From NCBI GenBank assembly GCA_946406115.1, contig OX291557.1, positions 15,222,501-15,286,500 of the forward strand: DNA of 64,000 bases. The letters are read 5' to 3'. Of the stretch, positions 1-10,274 are shown one piece after another; position 1 is the stretch's first letter, and the number at the start of each line of letters is the position of its first letter. The notes beneath the pieces are model-generated. The model was not told where the DNA came from and ran no database searches. It was given only the letters and a program-made list of their open reading frames with translations. This stretch comes from Apoda limacodes (lineage: Eukaryota > Arthropoda > Insecta > Lepidoptera > Limacodidae). The position numbers and the translations under genes were made by a program.

Positions 1-230
1 TATATTTGTGGCTTTGTTTAGATACCATATTTTTTTTTGTGACTGCGTACCTTTTCTACGTAATTTTGTTGTTTTAAATCAGATTACGCTACAGTCCGCT
101 ACACCAATTACCAGCAGGATTTTAAATTACGACCAGTTCCTCTAATGCTGGACGTTCTGGCTTATTTATAGTTTGTTCAGAATCGGCACAGAACGGAATT
201 ATATAGGTACCCCATATTATTCTGACCCTG
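1..230. other. AT-rich sequence, nothing recognised
   Basis: No open frame, repeat partner or RNA-like structure was found here. Confidence 0.5.
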
Positions 231-1075
231 GTCTATCTTTAATAATAATATATTTAACTATGCATATAGAATACAAAACAATAAAAGAAATAACAAATCG
301 GCGGTCTTATCGCTAATAAGAGATCTCTTCCAGACAACCTTTATATTGAAAAAAAAAAAAACAGTAAAATAATATATACATTTATAGCAATAGCTTAATT
401 CATTTGCATATGAATCATAAATAATACTAATACACAAAGTACAAACATCTCAACACAATAAATATTACACAACTACATAACATAAAATAAACTAATATAA
501 ATACACAAACTACGTACCTACATTTTAAATTGTATAGATAAATTAACAATGTTGATGAGACAGCTTAACTCTTTAAGTAATGTATAATAACCAGATTTTT
601 GAATATTCTTCTTCAGGTTGTCCTTTTTGACATTGAAGTGTAAAGTATTCATAGCCTTATGGCTGTGTCAGTGAACGAGTCATTATATGCTTGCAAATAA
701 TGTGTTGGGGTTTACAGTAGAATGTTTGTAGTGGCGCAATGAGCTGTAGTAAATTGAAGCGTTCTTTCAAGTACAACGGAGTAGACGGATTGAACAGTAC
801 GTTGTAGAGAAGAAACAGAATATGAGTATTCCGGCGAAGGCGAATTGAGAGCTACTGGAGTTTTAATCGGAATTCGGATATGTGATCATATTTACGTAAT
901 ACATAGGTTTTGGAGATGCTTATGCTTTGTTTAATTGCTCCTCAGTAAGGTCAATATAGCTAGCATCCGCATAATCAAGGACAGGAAGCAGAAGTTATTT
1001 AGCCAGTGCAATTTTAGTGGCAATGGGTAAGAAGTTACGCAATCTGCTAATAGATTTAGCTGTTGCCAATATCGT
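231..1075 (-). pseudogene. 3' part of a jockey/CR1-like non-LTR retrotransposon
   Basis: Read on the minus strand, positions 1075 down to about 740 closely match the C-terminal part of the reverse-transcriptase ORF found at 56,823-57,165 on the plus strand. Shared peptide stretches include SRLRNFLPIATKIALAK and DYADASY. Frame-breaking stops follow, for example after the first of these stretches, so the copy is dead. It is 5'-truncated at about 1075, as is usual for LINE-type insertions. The sequence from 540 down to 231 would be its 3' untranslated region; it contains a run of A/T and a motif reading GTTGTCTGGAAGAGATC on the minus strand that I recall from lepidopteran retroelement tails. Whether 231-540 belongs to the same insertion is inference. 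Confidence 0.7.
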
Positions 1076-1077
1076 TT

Positions 1078-1275
1078 ATTACTATAAAGCTGGTATTTAT
1101 GACTTATGGGACATATATATGGGTAAAACCACCTTAGTCAAGGTGCATTGCTATCAAAAGCAGTGAAGCAGCAGCGATGGATGGTGGATGGTAAAAGAGG
1201 TTGCCCCCACGTTAAAATGTAGGTGTGGTTTCAGCCACTGTTAACCCTTTCGGAGACTAAAAACCGCAAAGTTAT
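1078..1275 (-). repeat. Dispersed repeat family C, copy 1
   Basis: On the minus strand this resembles 8284-8560 and 24,410-24,705. All three share 'AAGGTGG', 'ATATATGTCCCATAAGTCAT' and 'CCAGCTTTATAGTAA'-like blocks in the same order. No coding potential and no obvious terminal repeats are visible. The class is unknown; all copies are non-identical and old. Confidence 0.65.
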
Positions 1276-1289
1276 ACTATATACTATAA

Positions 1290-1688
1290 TCTATATATAA
1301 AAATATCAATTGACGTTTAGTTTTCTCACAAAAACTTGAAAACGGCTGGACTGATTTGGATAATTGCTTTTTTGTTGTGTTCGTTATTGTTAGTGCAAGG
1401 TCGAGGAAAAAAGGGTCGAGTGCGAGTCGGAGTCGCGCACTAAGGATAAATCGATTGCAATGAAATTTTGATAAGGTGTTGTGCACACGCCGGGGAAGAT
1501 TTCTGAGAAAGAAAAAACTGGTCAAGTGCGAGTCGGACTCGCGTACCAAGAGAAAACCGATTGGTTTGAAATTTTAGTTAATTGTTGTGCACACGCCGAT
1601 GATGGTTTCTGAATTACTACAACCCTTTCAGAATAGGTAGTGCGGCATTTGTTTTAAAAAGAGAAACAACGTTCGCCGGGTCACCTAG
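1290..1688 (+). mobile_element. Non-autonomous Helitron-like element
   Basis: The element begins with TC after an A (1289|1290) and ends in CTAG (1685-1688) before a T, the A^T insertion signature of Helitrons. It contains 'GAGTCGGACTCGC' stretches and 'AGAGAAACAACGTTCGCCGGG' close to the 3' end. A related, longer copy ends at 46,066. There is no coding capacity, so it would depend on an autonomous Helitron. The ends are inferred from terminal motifs alone. Confidence 0.6.
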
Positions 1689-1842
1689 TAATTAAATAAA
1701 AATAATTGTTTTATTAATATTAAGCTAAGAAGTCAAATACTAAGCAAAGAACCCTAAAACGTTATGATTCTACTTTATTTTTTAGGAGTATAAAATAGAA
1801 GGCATTTTTTTATCTGTAGGTAATCCATTTCGTATTCTCAAG

Positions 1843-2066
1843 AGCCCTTATGTGGATAAATTCCACTTCAGTTGTTTACAGTGGCTGTAAGGGCACTCTA
1901 TAAGAGGCGAGGATCTCATTGACGTACACAAAGGCGAGCTTACAAATGATTTACAGCAGTATTGTTGTATCAATATATTCAATTTCTTTTTCTATATCTT
2001 AAGACGGAAATAGGATAAGAAACGAGTGACTAACCTGTATTTCACTAGTTCCTGTCGAAAGACTAA
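1843..2066 (+). repeat. Repeat family A, copy 1, left half
   Basis: This matches 4291-4513 closely. It starts AGCCCTTATGTGG and carries the 7-nt inverted pair GCCCTTA/TAAGGGC. It stops abruptly at the Helitron boundary and resumes at 3723, so a single copy has been split by insertion. Confidence 0.85.
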
Positions 2067-2195
2067 TCTATCTATACTTATAATAAATCTGTAGAGAGGT
2101 CAATTCTGTACATGAAATATATTTTCAAAATAACTATCAGGGGGTGATTAGTGATCAATACTGATGCCAAAAATGTAATCAGTAAAATTTTTGTA

Positions 2196-2218
2196 TGTCT
2201 GTCTGTCTGTCTGTCTGT
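2196..2218. repeat. (GTCT)n microsatellite inside the Helitron
   Basis: Short perfect tetranucleotide run close to the 5' end of the Helitron. Confidence 0.9.
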
Positions 2219-2781
2219 ATGTTCGTTATAGAAACAACAACTACTCGACGGATTTTAACTAAACTTGGTACAATTATTCTTCATACTCCTGGGCAGGTTA
2301 TAGTATACTTTTCATCACGCTACGATCAATAGGAGTAGAGCAGACGACGGGCGCCACGCTCCGCTGTTAATTTGGATTAGTTCGTTCACTCCCTGGATAT
2401 ATACTATAGGTGGATAGTATTGGACAGGCGTTTTAGCTTTATTTTCATTTCTTTTTTTGTTATAAGTTGTAGATATTTCTAGGTATAATTCTTTAAGAAT
2501 TATTTGGTAATTAATAGGTTTATTTTTTTTTATTTATTTAGCTGTAGTTTTAAATAGGTACCTAAGTATCAAATTTCATTCTATTAGACGTAGTTTAGGT
2601 ACCTACTTATATATTTTTAAGAATTTAATTTTGGATTTAAGGATTTATTTAGGATCAGTTTTATTATTTAAGTGGGCTCTTAGATTTTTTTGAGTGTAAG
2701 GTAGCTATAGTTATCACCTCTAACGCAGGTTATTTTGTTAGGTAGGTATTCAGATACCATCAATTAAAAACAAAATACACA

Positions 2782-2958
2782 ATGCCACCTAAAAAACGAT
2801 TATTTTTATCTCGAAATTCGAGAGAAGCTAAGAGAATGAGAAATACGCGTTCTCATGAATCGGCAGAGGAAAGAGCACATCGGTTAAACTCTATTAGAGT
2901 TAACGTCATATTTTATCTCGAGAATCTGAAACTTTTACTTAATATAAAGACCGTTTGA
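2782..2958 (+). pseudogene. N-terminal fragment of Helitron Rep/helicase protein
   Basis: A 58-codon frame starts with ATG at 2782 and ends at TGA 2956-2958. It begins MPPKKRLFLSRNSREAKRMR and continues with a basic, arginine-rich stretch (NTRSHESAEERAHRLN). I recognise this as the usual N-terminal segment of insect Helitron proteins. Nothing of the zinc-finger or HUH replication-initiator (Rep) domain follows. Further coding-like remnants lie between 2967 and 3030 but are out of frame. The full-length protein is normally over 1000 residues, so this is only the leading edge of a deleted gene. It probably has no activity on its own. Confidence 0.65.
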
Positions 2959-3031
2959 CAAATGTTAGGGTGCACCATAATATTATTCGATCTCTTGAAG
3001 ATGAACATGAGCATGTACAACGACTTTAAAT

Positions 3032-3472
3032 ATGCCCGGACTTCCTTCTCATGAAATTTGTTTAAAAATTAGTATTCCGATTATTCTGCTCCGAAATTTA
3101 AGACCACCACAACTTTGCAATGGAACTCAGCTAAAATTAACCCAGTTGCAACAAAATATAATCGAGACTCAAATTTTAACAGGTTGCGGTGCAGGAGAAA
3201 CCGTTTTTATTCCCACAATTCCTATAATACCAAATAAGTTTCAATTCCAATTTAAAAGAACGCAATTCCCAGTATCGGTGTGTTATGCAATGACAATTAA
3301 TAAGGCTCAAGGGCAGACTTTCCGTGTTGCTGGAGTAGATCTCAGTGTCAGTTGTTTCTCGCATGGTCAGTTGTACGTCGCTCTTTTCCGGGTTAGTAGT
3401 TCTAGAAATCTTTATGTTCACTTGCCGGACGGGTCAACTTTCAACATAGTTTACCCGGAAGCTTTGCGCTGA
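3032..3472 (+). pseudogene. Helitron PIF1-like helicase, C-terminal fragment
   Basis: A 146-codon frame covers the last part of a PIF1-family (SF1B) DNA helicase of Helitron type. Visible landmarks are LPSHEICLKI near the start, the hallmark LLRNLRPPQLCNGT at about residues 20-33, INKAQGQTF (motif V region) at about residues 90-98, and SHGQLYVALFRVS (motif VI region) at about residues 111-123. The family usually has a Cys-Ser just before the arginine in the last motif; here the residues are Leu-Phe. The Walker A and B motifs are absent because the upstream two thirds are deleted, so the product cannot hydrolyse ATP. In an intact element this domain unwinds DNA during rolling-circle transposition. 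The frame ends about 250 bp before the CTAG terminus, the expected place. Confidence 0.85.
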
Positions 3473-3722
3473 AGTATTTGCGTTTTATAGGTACTTAAGC
3501 CTCATGTGAACGTTATCTAAACAATATTACCAATACATTAACTTAATAACACACAAGGAGTTACACGCTGACGGAGTCGCGGGCACAGCTGTTGTATGGA
3601 TTTTAATGAAACTTTGCAATAATATAGTTTATACATCAGAATAACACATAGGCTATAATTTATCATTCCACTGGTGAGCACAGGCCCTAACTTCACGCGG
3701 GTGAAACCGCGGGCACAGCTAG

Positions 3723-3921
3723 TTCAATTCAATAATAAAATACATTTACACAGATAAATTAATACAGTTTGACAACTGTAATCCGGAATAAAGATCTTGA
3801 TGAGAACTATCACTTTTGGGCTATATCTCCGAAAATATTAATCGCTGATTAGTAGTTGCTTTAAAGAAGTGATATACAGAATATGCTATGCAGAGTAGAT
3901 GAGGCGGATTTTTTAACTCTT
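3723..3921 (+). repeat. Repeat family A, copy 1, right half
   Basis: Continues the split copy directly after the Helitron and matches 4514-4702. It ends near 'TAACTCTT', equivalent to the end of copy 2. Confidence 0.8.
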
Positions 3922-4143
3922 CAGGTCTTCATAATTAGGTACGTTATGAAATTAATATTTGGACTCTTAAATCTTGAAATGCCCCAATTTATTTTCAAAA
4001 AGACCTCGTATTAATCACGTTCTTTGAATCTTTAAAGCGAAAGGCTATTCAGCAAGTTCTTAAAAATAATTGATAGGCATATCGCAATTTACTCTAAACA
4101 GTTTCTGTCTTTCTCTTTTCTTACGTCACTGCACAGAAGGGCA

Positions 4144-4179
4144 TAGTACCTTTAAGATGCCACCATCTTAAAGGTACTA
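4144..4179. repeat. Perfect 16-bp inverted repeat with 4-nt loop
   Basis: TAGTACCTTTAAGATG (4144-4159) is followed by loop CCAC and its exact reverse complement (4164-4179). It could be a MITE relic or a cruciform-prone site. The stem lacks the length of a miRNA precursor. Confidence 0.85.
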
Positions 4180-4278
4180 ACATGTTTCATGAGTTACGAT
4201 ATGTAACTTTAGCAATTCAAGTTCAGGTTGCTAAGCAACTAGCTTATGCTTCCACACACTGTGACAAAAGTAGTTTTT

Positions 4279-4714
4279 GTTTAGTGCTAAAGCCCTTATG
4301 TGGATAAATTCCACTTCAGTTGTTTACAATGGCTGTAAGGGCACTCTATAAGAGGCGAGGATCTCATTGAGGTACACAAAGGCAAGCAAACAAATGATTT
4401 ACAGCAGTACTGTTGTATCAATATATTCAATTCTATTTCTATCTCTTAGGACGGAAATAGGATTAGAAACGAGTGACTAACCTGTATTCCACTAGTTCCT
4501 GTCGAAAGACTAATTCAATACAAAATATACATTTACACAGATAAATTAATACAGTTTGACGATTGTAATCCGGAATAAAGATCTGGATGAGAACTATCAC
4601 TTTTGGGCTATATATCTAAAAATATTGATCGCTGATTATTATTAGAAGTGATGTACAGAATATGCTATGCAGAGTAGATGAGGCGCATTTTCAAGCTCTT
4701 TAGTTTAGTGCTAA
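4279..4714 (+). mobile_element. Repeat family A, copy 2, with 12-bp target duplication
   Basis: The repeat (4291-4702, 412 bp) is flanked by GTTTAGTGCTAA on the left (4279-4290) and the identical 12-mer on the right (4703-4714). A duplication this long suggests target-primed retroposition, so I infer a SINE-like retroposon. The 5' portion has a 7-nt stem (4292-4298 with 4336-4342) resembling an acceptor stem, but convincing A and B boxes were not found. This copy is the unoccupied version of the site hit by the Helitron in copy 1. Confidence 0.75.
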
Positions 4715-5189
4715 ACAGACGGACAGATAAAAGACGGTACTGTAGTTGAATTATGGAAAGATTTGTATTCAATGAATGACATAGTGCACATACCTGGTTC
4801 AAAGGTAACTCGTAGAAGACAAAAAATGTTGGTTTAAATATTTCATATCCAATTTGCCTCTGTTGATAAATTCCCCTAGAAGTTATTTAATTCCCTTCAT
4901 GTAACCTTACATCGCCGTCTCATAACCGTGCCACCGGGTTAGAAAAGTCTTACGTTTTGTTGAGTACTTTCTTTTGGATAATATTGGGTCTTATTCAATT
5001 CGATTCCCAGTTTAATTGCATATGTAGGCTTGTTAATATAAATTAAATATATGTATTTTAATCGTAACTAGTCTCTCTCACACCTAACATCTAACACAAA
5101 AAAAATTTTCCCTGAATCAGACATTATACTTAATTTCTGAGTTAAGCACATTTAAATTTACTTACCAATACATATATTATAGCTATAGC

Positions 5190-5222
5190 TACCGAGCGGG
5201 TAAAACCGCTGAGAACATCTAG
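5190..5222 (+). mobile_element. Decayed Helitron 3' end
   Basis: A hairpin-like GCGGGTAAAACCGC precedes CTAG (5219-5222) and T, matching the 3' end layout of the element at 2067-3722. The 5' end cannot be placed. Confidence 0.45.
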
Positions 5223-5229
5223 TTATACC

Positions 5230-5790
5230 TAACATACGTATATTTGACTTAATCTTTAACTTAAAATTTTCTCCAAGTTAGAATTTGACATTGCGTCCCT
5301 CGTTTTCACTTCATCAATGGAAATGCAAATGTTGGCCTCGAAGCATATTGCGCTTCATCTTGAATAAAACGGTACGGAACGACGATTTTATTGTCCCGTT
5401 TTGTGAAAGCTTTGTGAATGGTAGAGCTGGGATATAAACTGGCTCGTGAACAGATTTTGTAAACCAACACAAATTTCACGTTTGAAGACGTAAATAATCT
5501 TTTTACAAAGTTAAACTAAAGATTTTTTTCTATGAGGGTGCGTTTTTAAGTTTACGGAATGATGGGTTTGCCAGTGGGTAAATTTTTTTTTAAAAGTAGT
5601 AAAGTGTTTAACGACTTATTTTTAGTATTGACCATAATTTTTTTGGATTTAAACAATTTTCGGCCAAACAATGTGATCGGAGAGAAAAAATTTACATTAT
5701 GGAGAAAAAAGCAGCACGTCGAATGTTCTCGTGCGTTTTTGGATATCTGTAGTGAAGACTAGTATAAGCTATTTCCATTCTTCAGCCAAA
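5230..5790. other. No feature recognised
   Basis: Short uninformative open frames only. A 67-codon frame at 5559-5762 has no recognisable motif and no partner copy. Confidence 0.5.
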
Positions 5791-5791
5791 T

Positions 5792-6100
5792 GGTTTAGTC
5801 AGGGCTGTAGCTAGAGTTGAATCTAAGGTAGGGCAGCGGTGTTTTCATGCACGGGTACGGCGCAAGTAATTTTTCTATCTTTCATTATTTTACCTGCTTG
5901 TGAGCGTAAGTGATTAAGATAGAAGGTAATTGGGTGGGATCGCGGGAAAACAAGATAAAAATGGTATTGATTTAAAGTTCGGGAAAACAATATATATATA
6001 TTATACCTTAGTTTATGGTACTTCTAAGGTAGGGCATTAGTATTTCAAAGTAGGGCATTGCCCCACAATGCCCCCCCTTAGCTACGGCCCTGGGTTTAGT
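5792..6100. mobile_element. hAT-type MITE with 8-bp target duplication
   Basis: The element is 5800-6092 (293 bp). Its ends are inverted: CAGGGCTGTAGCTA on the left and the complement of CAGGGCCGTAGCTA on the right. It is flanked by the direct duplication GGTTTAGT (5792-5799 and 6093-6100). An 8-bp duplication plus a CAGGG start fits the hAT superfamily. There is no coding capacity. The internal sequence repeats 'TAGGGCA' several times. Confidence 0.85.
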
Positions 6101-6339
6101 TATGGTCAAAAAAGGTGTCGTAAATGTGTAACAAACATACAAACACATTCAGAAACTTTCGCATTTATTATATAACGAGTTTTAATAGCGTAGCCATAGT
6201 GGGCAATATGATTTCACGAAAATTCTCCAAGGCAGCTCCTGACGTAATAAAAATAACACTGTTAAAGTCCCTTTGTTAGACGTTTTACACGTGTCAATTC
6301 TGGAATGACTATTCTAAACAGGCGCACGATGGTAGAGTC

Positions 6340-6495
6340 TACAATAACATTTTCAGACAGCTGATGGGACTGATGCGCTATTCCAGCGGCTCCAATATGT
6401 TCGCTGAGGCATGAGTTAATTCTTTTGTCGTTTATGACTCTTGTAATAATGCAATTATTAAGAGTTTGGCAGACAGACTGATGGTGACTGTAACG
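6340..6495 (+). pseudogene. Relic of a non-LTR reverse transcriptase C-terminus
   Basis: Reading from 6340, the frame gives YNNIFRQLMGLMRYSSGSNM, then FAEA and a stop, and farther on IIKSLADRL. This resembles the stretch near the C-terminus of many lepidopteran endonuclease/reverse-transcriptase proteins (pattern YNN..R.L.GLPR..SAS.MF..A, recalled from memory). The rest of the element is gone or unrecognisable. Confidence 0.5.
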
Positions 6496-6499
6496 TACA

Positions 6500-7239
6500 G
6501 GATGATGGGTGGAGATACATAATGTACTTAAGAAACCCTTAGGTATCTTTCTTTTCTACAGCATTTTTTTATATATCATATATCGTTTTACTTAATTTTT
6601 TGCTATCTTAAAAGCTCAAGTGTAATAGAATGCGATTCATAACTTTTCTTAGGTTGTTATTTCCAAACAAAAGTATTGTATTGTACAGCTTGAGATTCCT
6701 GAATCTTTTTTCAACAATTTTTTACAATCCATTGTAAATTTATATTTTACGATCATATTTCTATTGCCTATTGATATTCCACCCGCGTGTAAAAAGAATT
6801 TTACGTTGCACGAATGAGAATCAGGATAACGAGTTCGATTTGTATTTTGTTCTAAAATATGGCGTAGGAGTAAAAAATTACAATTCGCCGTCTTTTATCT
6901 GAATTTTGATTTTAGCTTAGGTTGACTTTAATATTTTTCAAAGGAGGTATTAAAAACGTATTTGAAAAACTTGTTCTGGAGTAGGTTATTAGTATGTAGT
7001 AGTTTTTTAGAGTTAGTGTTTTATGACTTTTGACTAGTTCTAATGTTAAATAACGTATCCAACATAAAACTAGGGTTTGTAAATTAAGTCGATTTTCTTT
7101 GGTTAATTTTATGAAATGTCTTCTATCCTGCGCACTACACTATGAAAAATAGAGGAATATACTTATAATGATTTAAAAAAAATCATCTTTTTTACAAAAC
7201 TTTAGATATGGCGGTTTGTTTAAGGCAAGTTTTTGTAAA
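6500..7239. other. No feature recognised
   Basis: AT-rich; no open frame over 60 codons, no paired repeat found. Confidence 0.5.
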
Positions 7240-7370
7240 ATTTCTTAATAATCAATTCAAAGATGGCAGAAATATAAGACTGTTAGAGACATACAGACAG
7301 ACGTGCCTTACCTACATGACGAAACATTAAGGGTTATTTGCCATTTGGCTACGGAACCCTCGGAAGAGCA
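7240..7370 (+). repeat. Family F repeat fragment
   Basis: Contains 'GATGGCAGAAATATAAG', 'ACATACAGACAGACG' and 'GGCTACGGAACCCTCG', matching the 3' half of the full-length family F copy at 12,992-13,401. Confidence 0.6.
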
Positions 7371-7619
7371 TTATTCAAGGCTTCGTATAAAATTTCAAAA
7401 AAAGAGAAATGCGAAATTTAAATGATTAGCATTGATTTTAGATTTGATGAAAAACCAACCTCATAATGAATTATTTACTATATTTATAAAAAAAAATTAT
7501 CTAATATTGTGAGTTTATTATTCCATTACAATTAAGAAATATGAATAGCTCAACTTTCCTTATATTATGTGAAAACTGATATTTTATTGTAAAAAATCTT
7601 TCAAATAGTTGCAAACAAC

Positions 7620-7805
7620 GTACTAGAGACTAATAAAGTTCTAGAACATCAATCTTACACATACAAGTCTTCGAAAAAAAATATATTATAATTGCCATAA
7701 CTATGGCAACACCATCAATGTAAATAAATAAATAAAAAAATCAAAAGATTAACCTCAAGCCAGGACTTGAACCTGCAACAAACGTTTGAGTCCGTGTAAG
7801 TGCTT
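7620..7805 (-). mobile_element. tRNA-headed SINE (family S1), truncated copy
   Basis: On the minus strand, 'GCAGGTTCAAGTCCTGGCTTGAGG' around 7748-7775 is a tRNA-like T-arm with a B box (GGTTCAAGTCC), followed by a body also seen at 13,930-14,195. The A-box half of the head is damaged or missing. Confidence 0.65.
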
Positions 7806-8283
7806 TGAAAAAAATATTTAGATATTATTCGCTGTAACATGACAGAACATTAGAAGATTGTTAAATGATGTACGTAACAAAATAAGCAATGACTGATATT
7901 AAAGGCGATAAGATTTGAGTGACAGGGGATGACAAGTTAATTAAAGGGGTTACGTCACTCGGTAATCTGCACGTCAGATTCGAGTAGGAGATCCAGCTCA
8001 ACATGGTTCGCGTTGACTTGGTTCATTTCACTCTATTATTATATATTTTATACTCATATATAAAGAGGTTATTTAGAATTGGACATGAATTGCGTCAATA
8101 TGTGATGCATACTAAGTAAGAGGAAAAGTATGGACTTTGGGATTTCAGATTTAAATTTGGTGTTTAAAAATATTGATTTCATGTTTGGAGTTTTAAATTT
8201 TTAGTCCGTACCTTTGATATCTGTATGTCTTTATGTCACTGAAGTTTTCCTCACCAACTACAAATGTATACATGTATATCATC
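7806..8283. other. No feature recognised
   Basis: Nothing beyond short AT-rich runs. Confidence 0.5.
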
Positions 8284-8560
8284 ACGGTTTTTGTTCCACG
8301 AAAGGGTTGGCTGTATGCACACCCACATCATAATATGGGGGACAGCTTCTTTTCACCAACCACTTTAGTCTTGCGTGACAATGACAGGTGGTGAACTCCA
8401 TCGCCACATCACTGTTTCTGATAGCAATGTATCTGCACTAAGGTGGCTTCATATATGTCCTATAAGTCATTAATACCAGCTTTATAGTAATAAGCCATAA
8501 AATGAAAGACCAGAAACAAAATAATTTACCCCTTTATCAATTCTAGACAAACTATAAGAA
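8284..8560 (+). repeat. Dispersed repeat family C, copy 2
   Basis: Shares the ordered blocks of the family with 1078-1275 (opposite strand) and 24,410-24,705 (same strand). Ends near 'CAATTCTAGACAAAC', also present in the third copy. Confidence 0.7.
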
Positions 8561-9480
8561 GTAAGTCAGAATTGGACACGCATGCACGGGGACTACCGAT
8601 TTAAAACTTGGCACAGTTTTAGAACTTTTTTGCAATCCGGAAATTTAAGGTTATTTGTTTTTTTTTGTTACGTATGGGATGCGATAAACGGGCTTTGTAT
8701 GCACATTCCATTTTTTTATGGATTTTTTCGTGACATTGTTTTTGACATTTGACTAAAAATGTACAGAAAACGAAATTTTCGCACATTATCTTTGAAGTTT
8801 GCGAGTCAGATAAATGATTAATAATTAAGATCACTACACAAAAAAATATTTAAATAAAAAAAAATTTAGCAAATTCGATGTTCGACTCTTTTAGCGCGCG
8901 AGGTCTTAAACGTCCACTTGGTTGGTTATCTTCTTTAATTAGTTAACTTCTTAGTTAATCTATATAAAAAATGATAAATTATATTAAAGCTAAATACTCT
9001 ATGTAGTAAGTGATTCACTTATAAACATCCAAACACACCTTTGCATTATGATTAAGATACCTATACGAATAACTAGGTTAGCAACAACATCTTTGCCATT
9101 AGGTGCAAGCACCGAGAATGTATGTAGGTAATAAAATGTGGAAAACGAAGTAACGAATTGCCTTGTTACTAGGGAAAAGTCCATAAAAGTGTCAAGTCAT
9201 TAGCCAAAATTACTTTACCGCTTCGCTTTCATCCCTCGCTGTCTTCTCTTTCGGAGTCGTTTTCGTCTATTTATCACCTTATTTGTAAGAGTTTAATTGG
9301 TTAGGTTTATATTTAATAAGTCTCTATTTACGGCTTTTCTCGCAAGAAATTTGGGGCCAACAAACTTTTATCTTGTCTAACACAAAAGGAAAATAGTTAA
9401 AAATTTAATTTAAAAAGAAAACATACAAAACAAGTGATAAAATTAAAATTTTAATTAAAAAGCCCACAATGCAAAAGCTA
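8561..9480. other. No feature recognised
   Basis: AT-rich. Minus-strand frames at 8619-8834 and 8999-9184 have no family signature. Confidence 0.5.
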
Positions 9481-9489
9481 CTACATATC

Positions 9490-9700
9490 CTCTGGTGCCC
9501 TATAGCTGTAAAACAACCATTGGAACCCCCTTTGGTGGCCTACAACCGTAAAACATGACTCATACCTCCTCTCAGGTAATACGTATGTTATACAATTATA
9601 TAACCGCATCGAAATTAGTCCTGTGTTTCATTAGAAAAATAACTATTGGCCTTTATCCGTAAAACGGAACTAATTACCTCTGAGGTGATATCTTTCTCAT
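9490..9700. repeat. Degenerate short repeats 'GCC...CCGTAAAAC'
   Basis: Three related stretches at about 9492, 9531 and 9646 read roughly 'TTGGTGGCCTACAACCGTAAAAC'. Spacing is irregular, so this is a weak tandem relic. Confidence 0.4.
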
Positions 9701-10274
9701 GCGTCAAACCGCATTTAAACAAGGCCCAGTAGTTTTTACACAAAATGGTAACACACAAACTCACTTCCACCCTAAACGCATATACAGTCATATAGAATGT
9801 ATTAGGAAACTTCGAAGCCTCATCCACAATCACTCAAAAGAGTGAGAGAGAAAGTAAATTTATATCGTTAAAAGTGGTAGGACCCGAAAACCTTTGTGTC
9901 AAATAAGTAGGAAACCCAGTTCTTTTGGAGGTACGTCAAAGTAATATCGCGTATACAAAATAAGCATAAAAGAAAAATAATCTAGAATAAATATCTTAAC
10001 AGCTAACCAGCTAACCACTCAAATTAGTAAAACCCTTCTAACGCCGCCATGGATATATCGATTACACATAGTAATTACTTACCTTTACCTTTAATGCTAT
10101 ATAATTATTATGACTGGTATAATCTTAGTTTCCACTTGTAGTCTTATTTAAGATTTTGCTGTACTTAGCTAAAAAAGGCCCAGAACAAGGTCCGTTAATA
10201 TATTCCTTCCTATTGAGATAATTGATATTTCTTTTTACCATAAATTTCTAACCGACAGAAAAGGCGCACAACGT

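Larger units (their letters stand above)
2067..3722 (+). mobile_element. Internally deleted Helitron (1656 bp) inserted into repeat A
   Basis: The element starts with TC (2067) after A2066 and ends with CTAG (3719-3722) before T3723. A GC-rich short stem lies just upstream of the 3' end around 3695-3714. The intact copy of repeat A at 4291-4702 gives the unoccupied target (4513|4514), showing an A|T insertion without target duplication, as expected of Helitrons. The 5' edge could instead be 2071, which also starts TC after A, if four bases differ between the repeat copies. Inside are a (GTCT)n stretch, the first 58 codons of a Helitron protein and a helicase C-terminus; the Rep and central helicase portions are missing. 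Confidence 0.85.
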
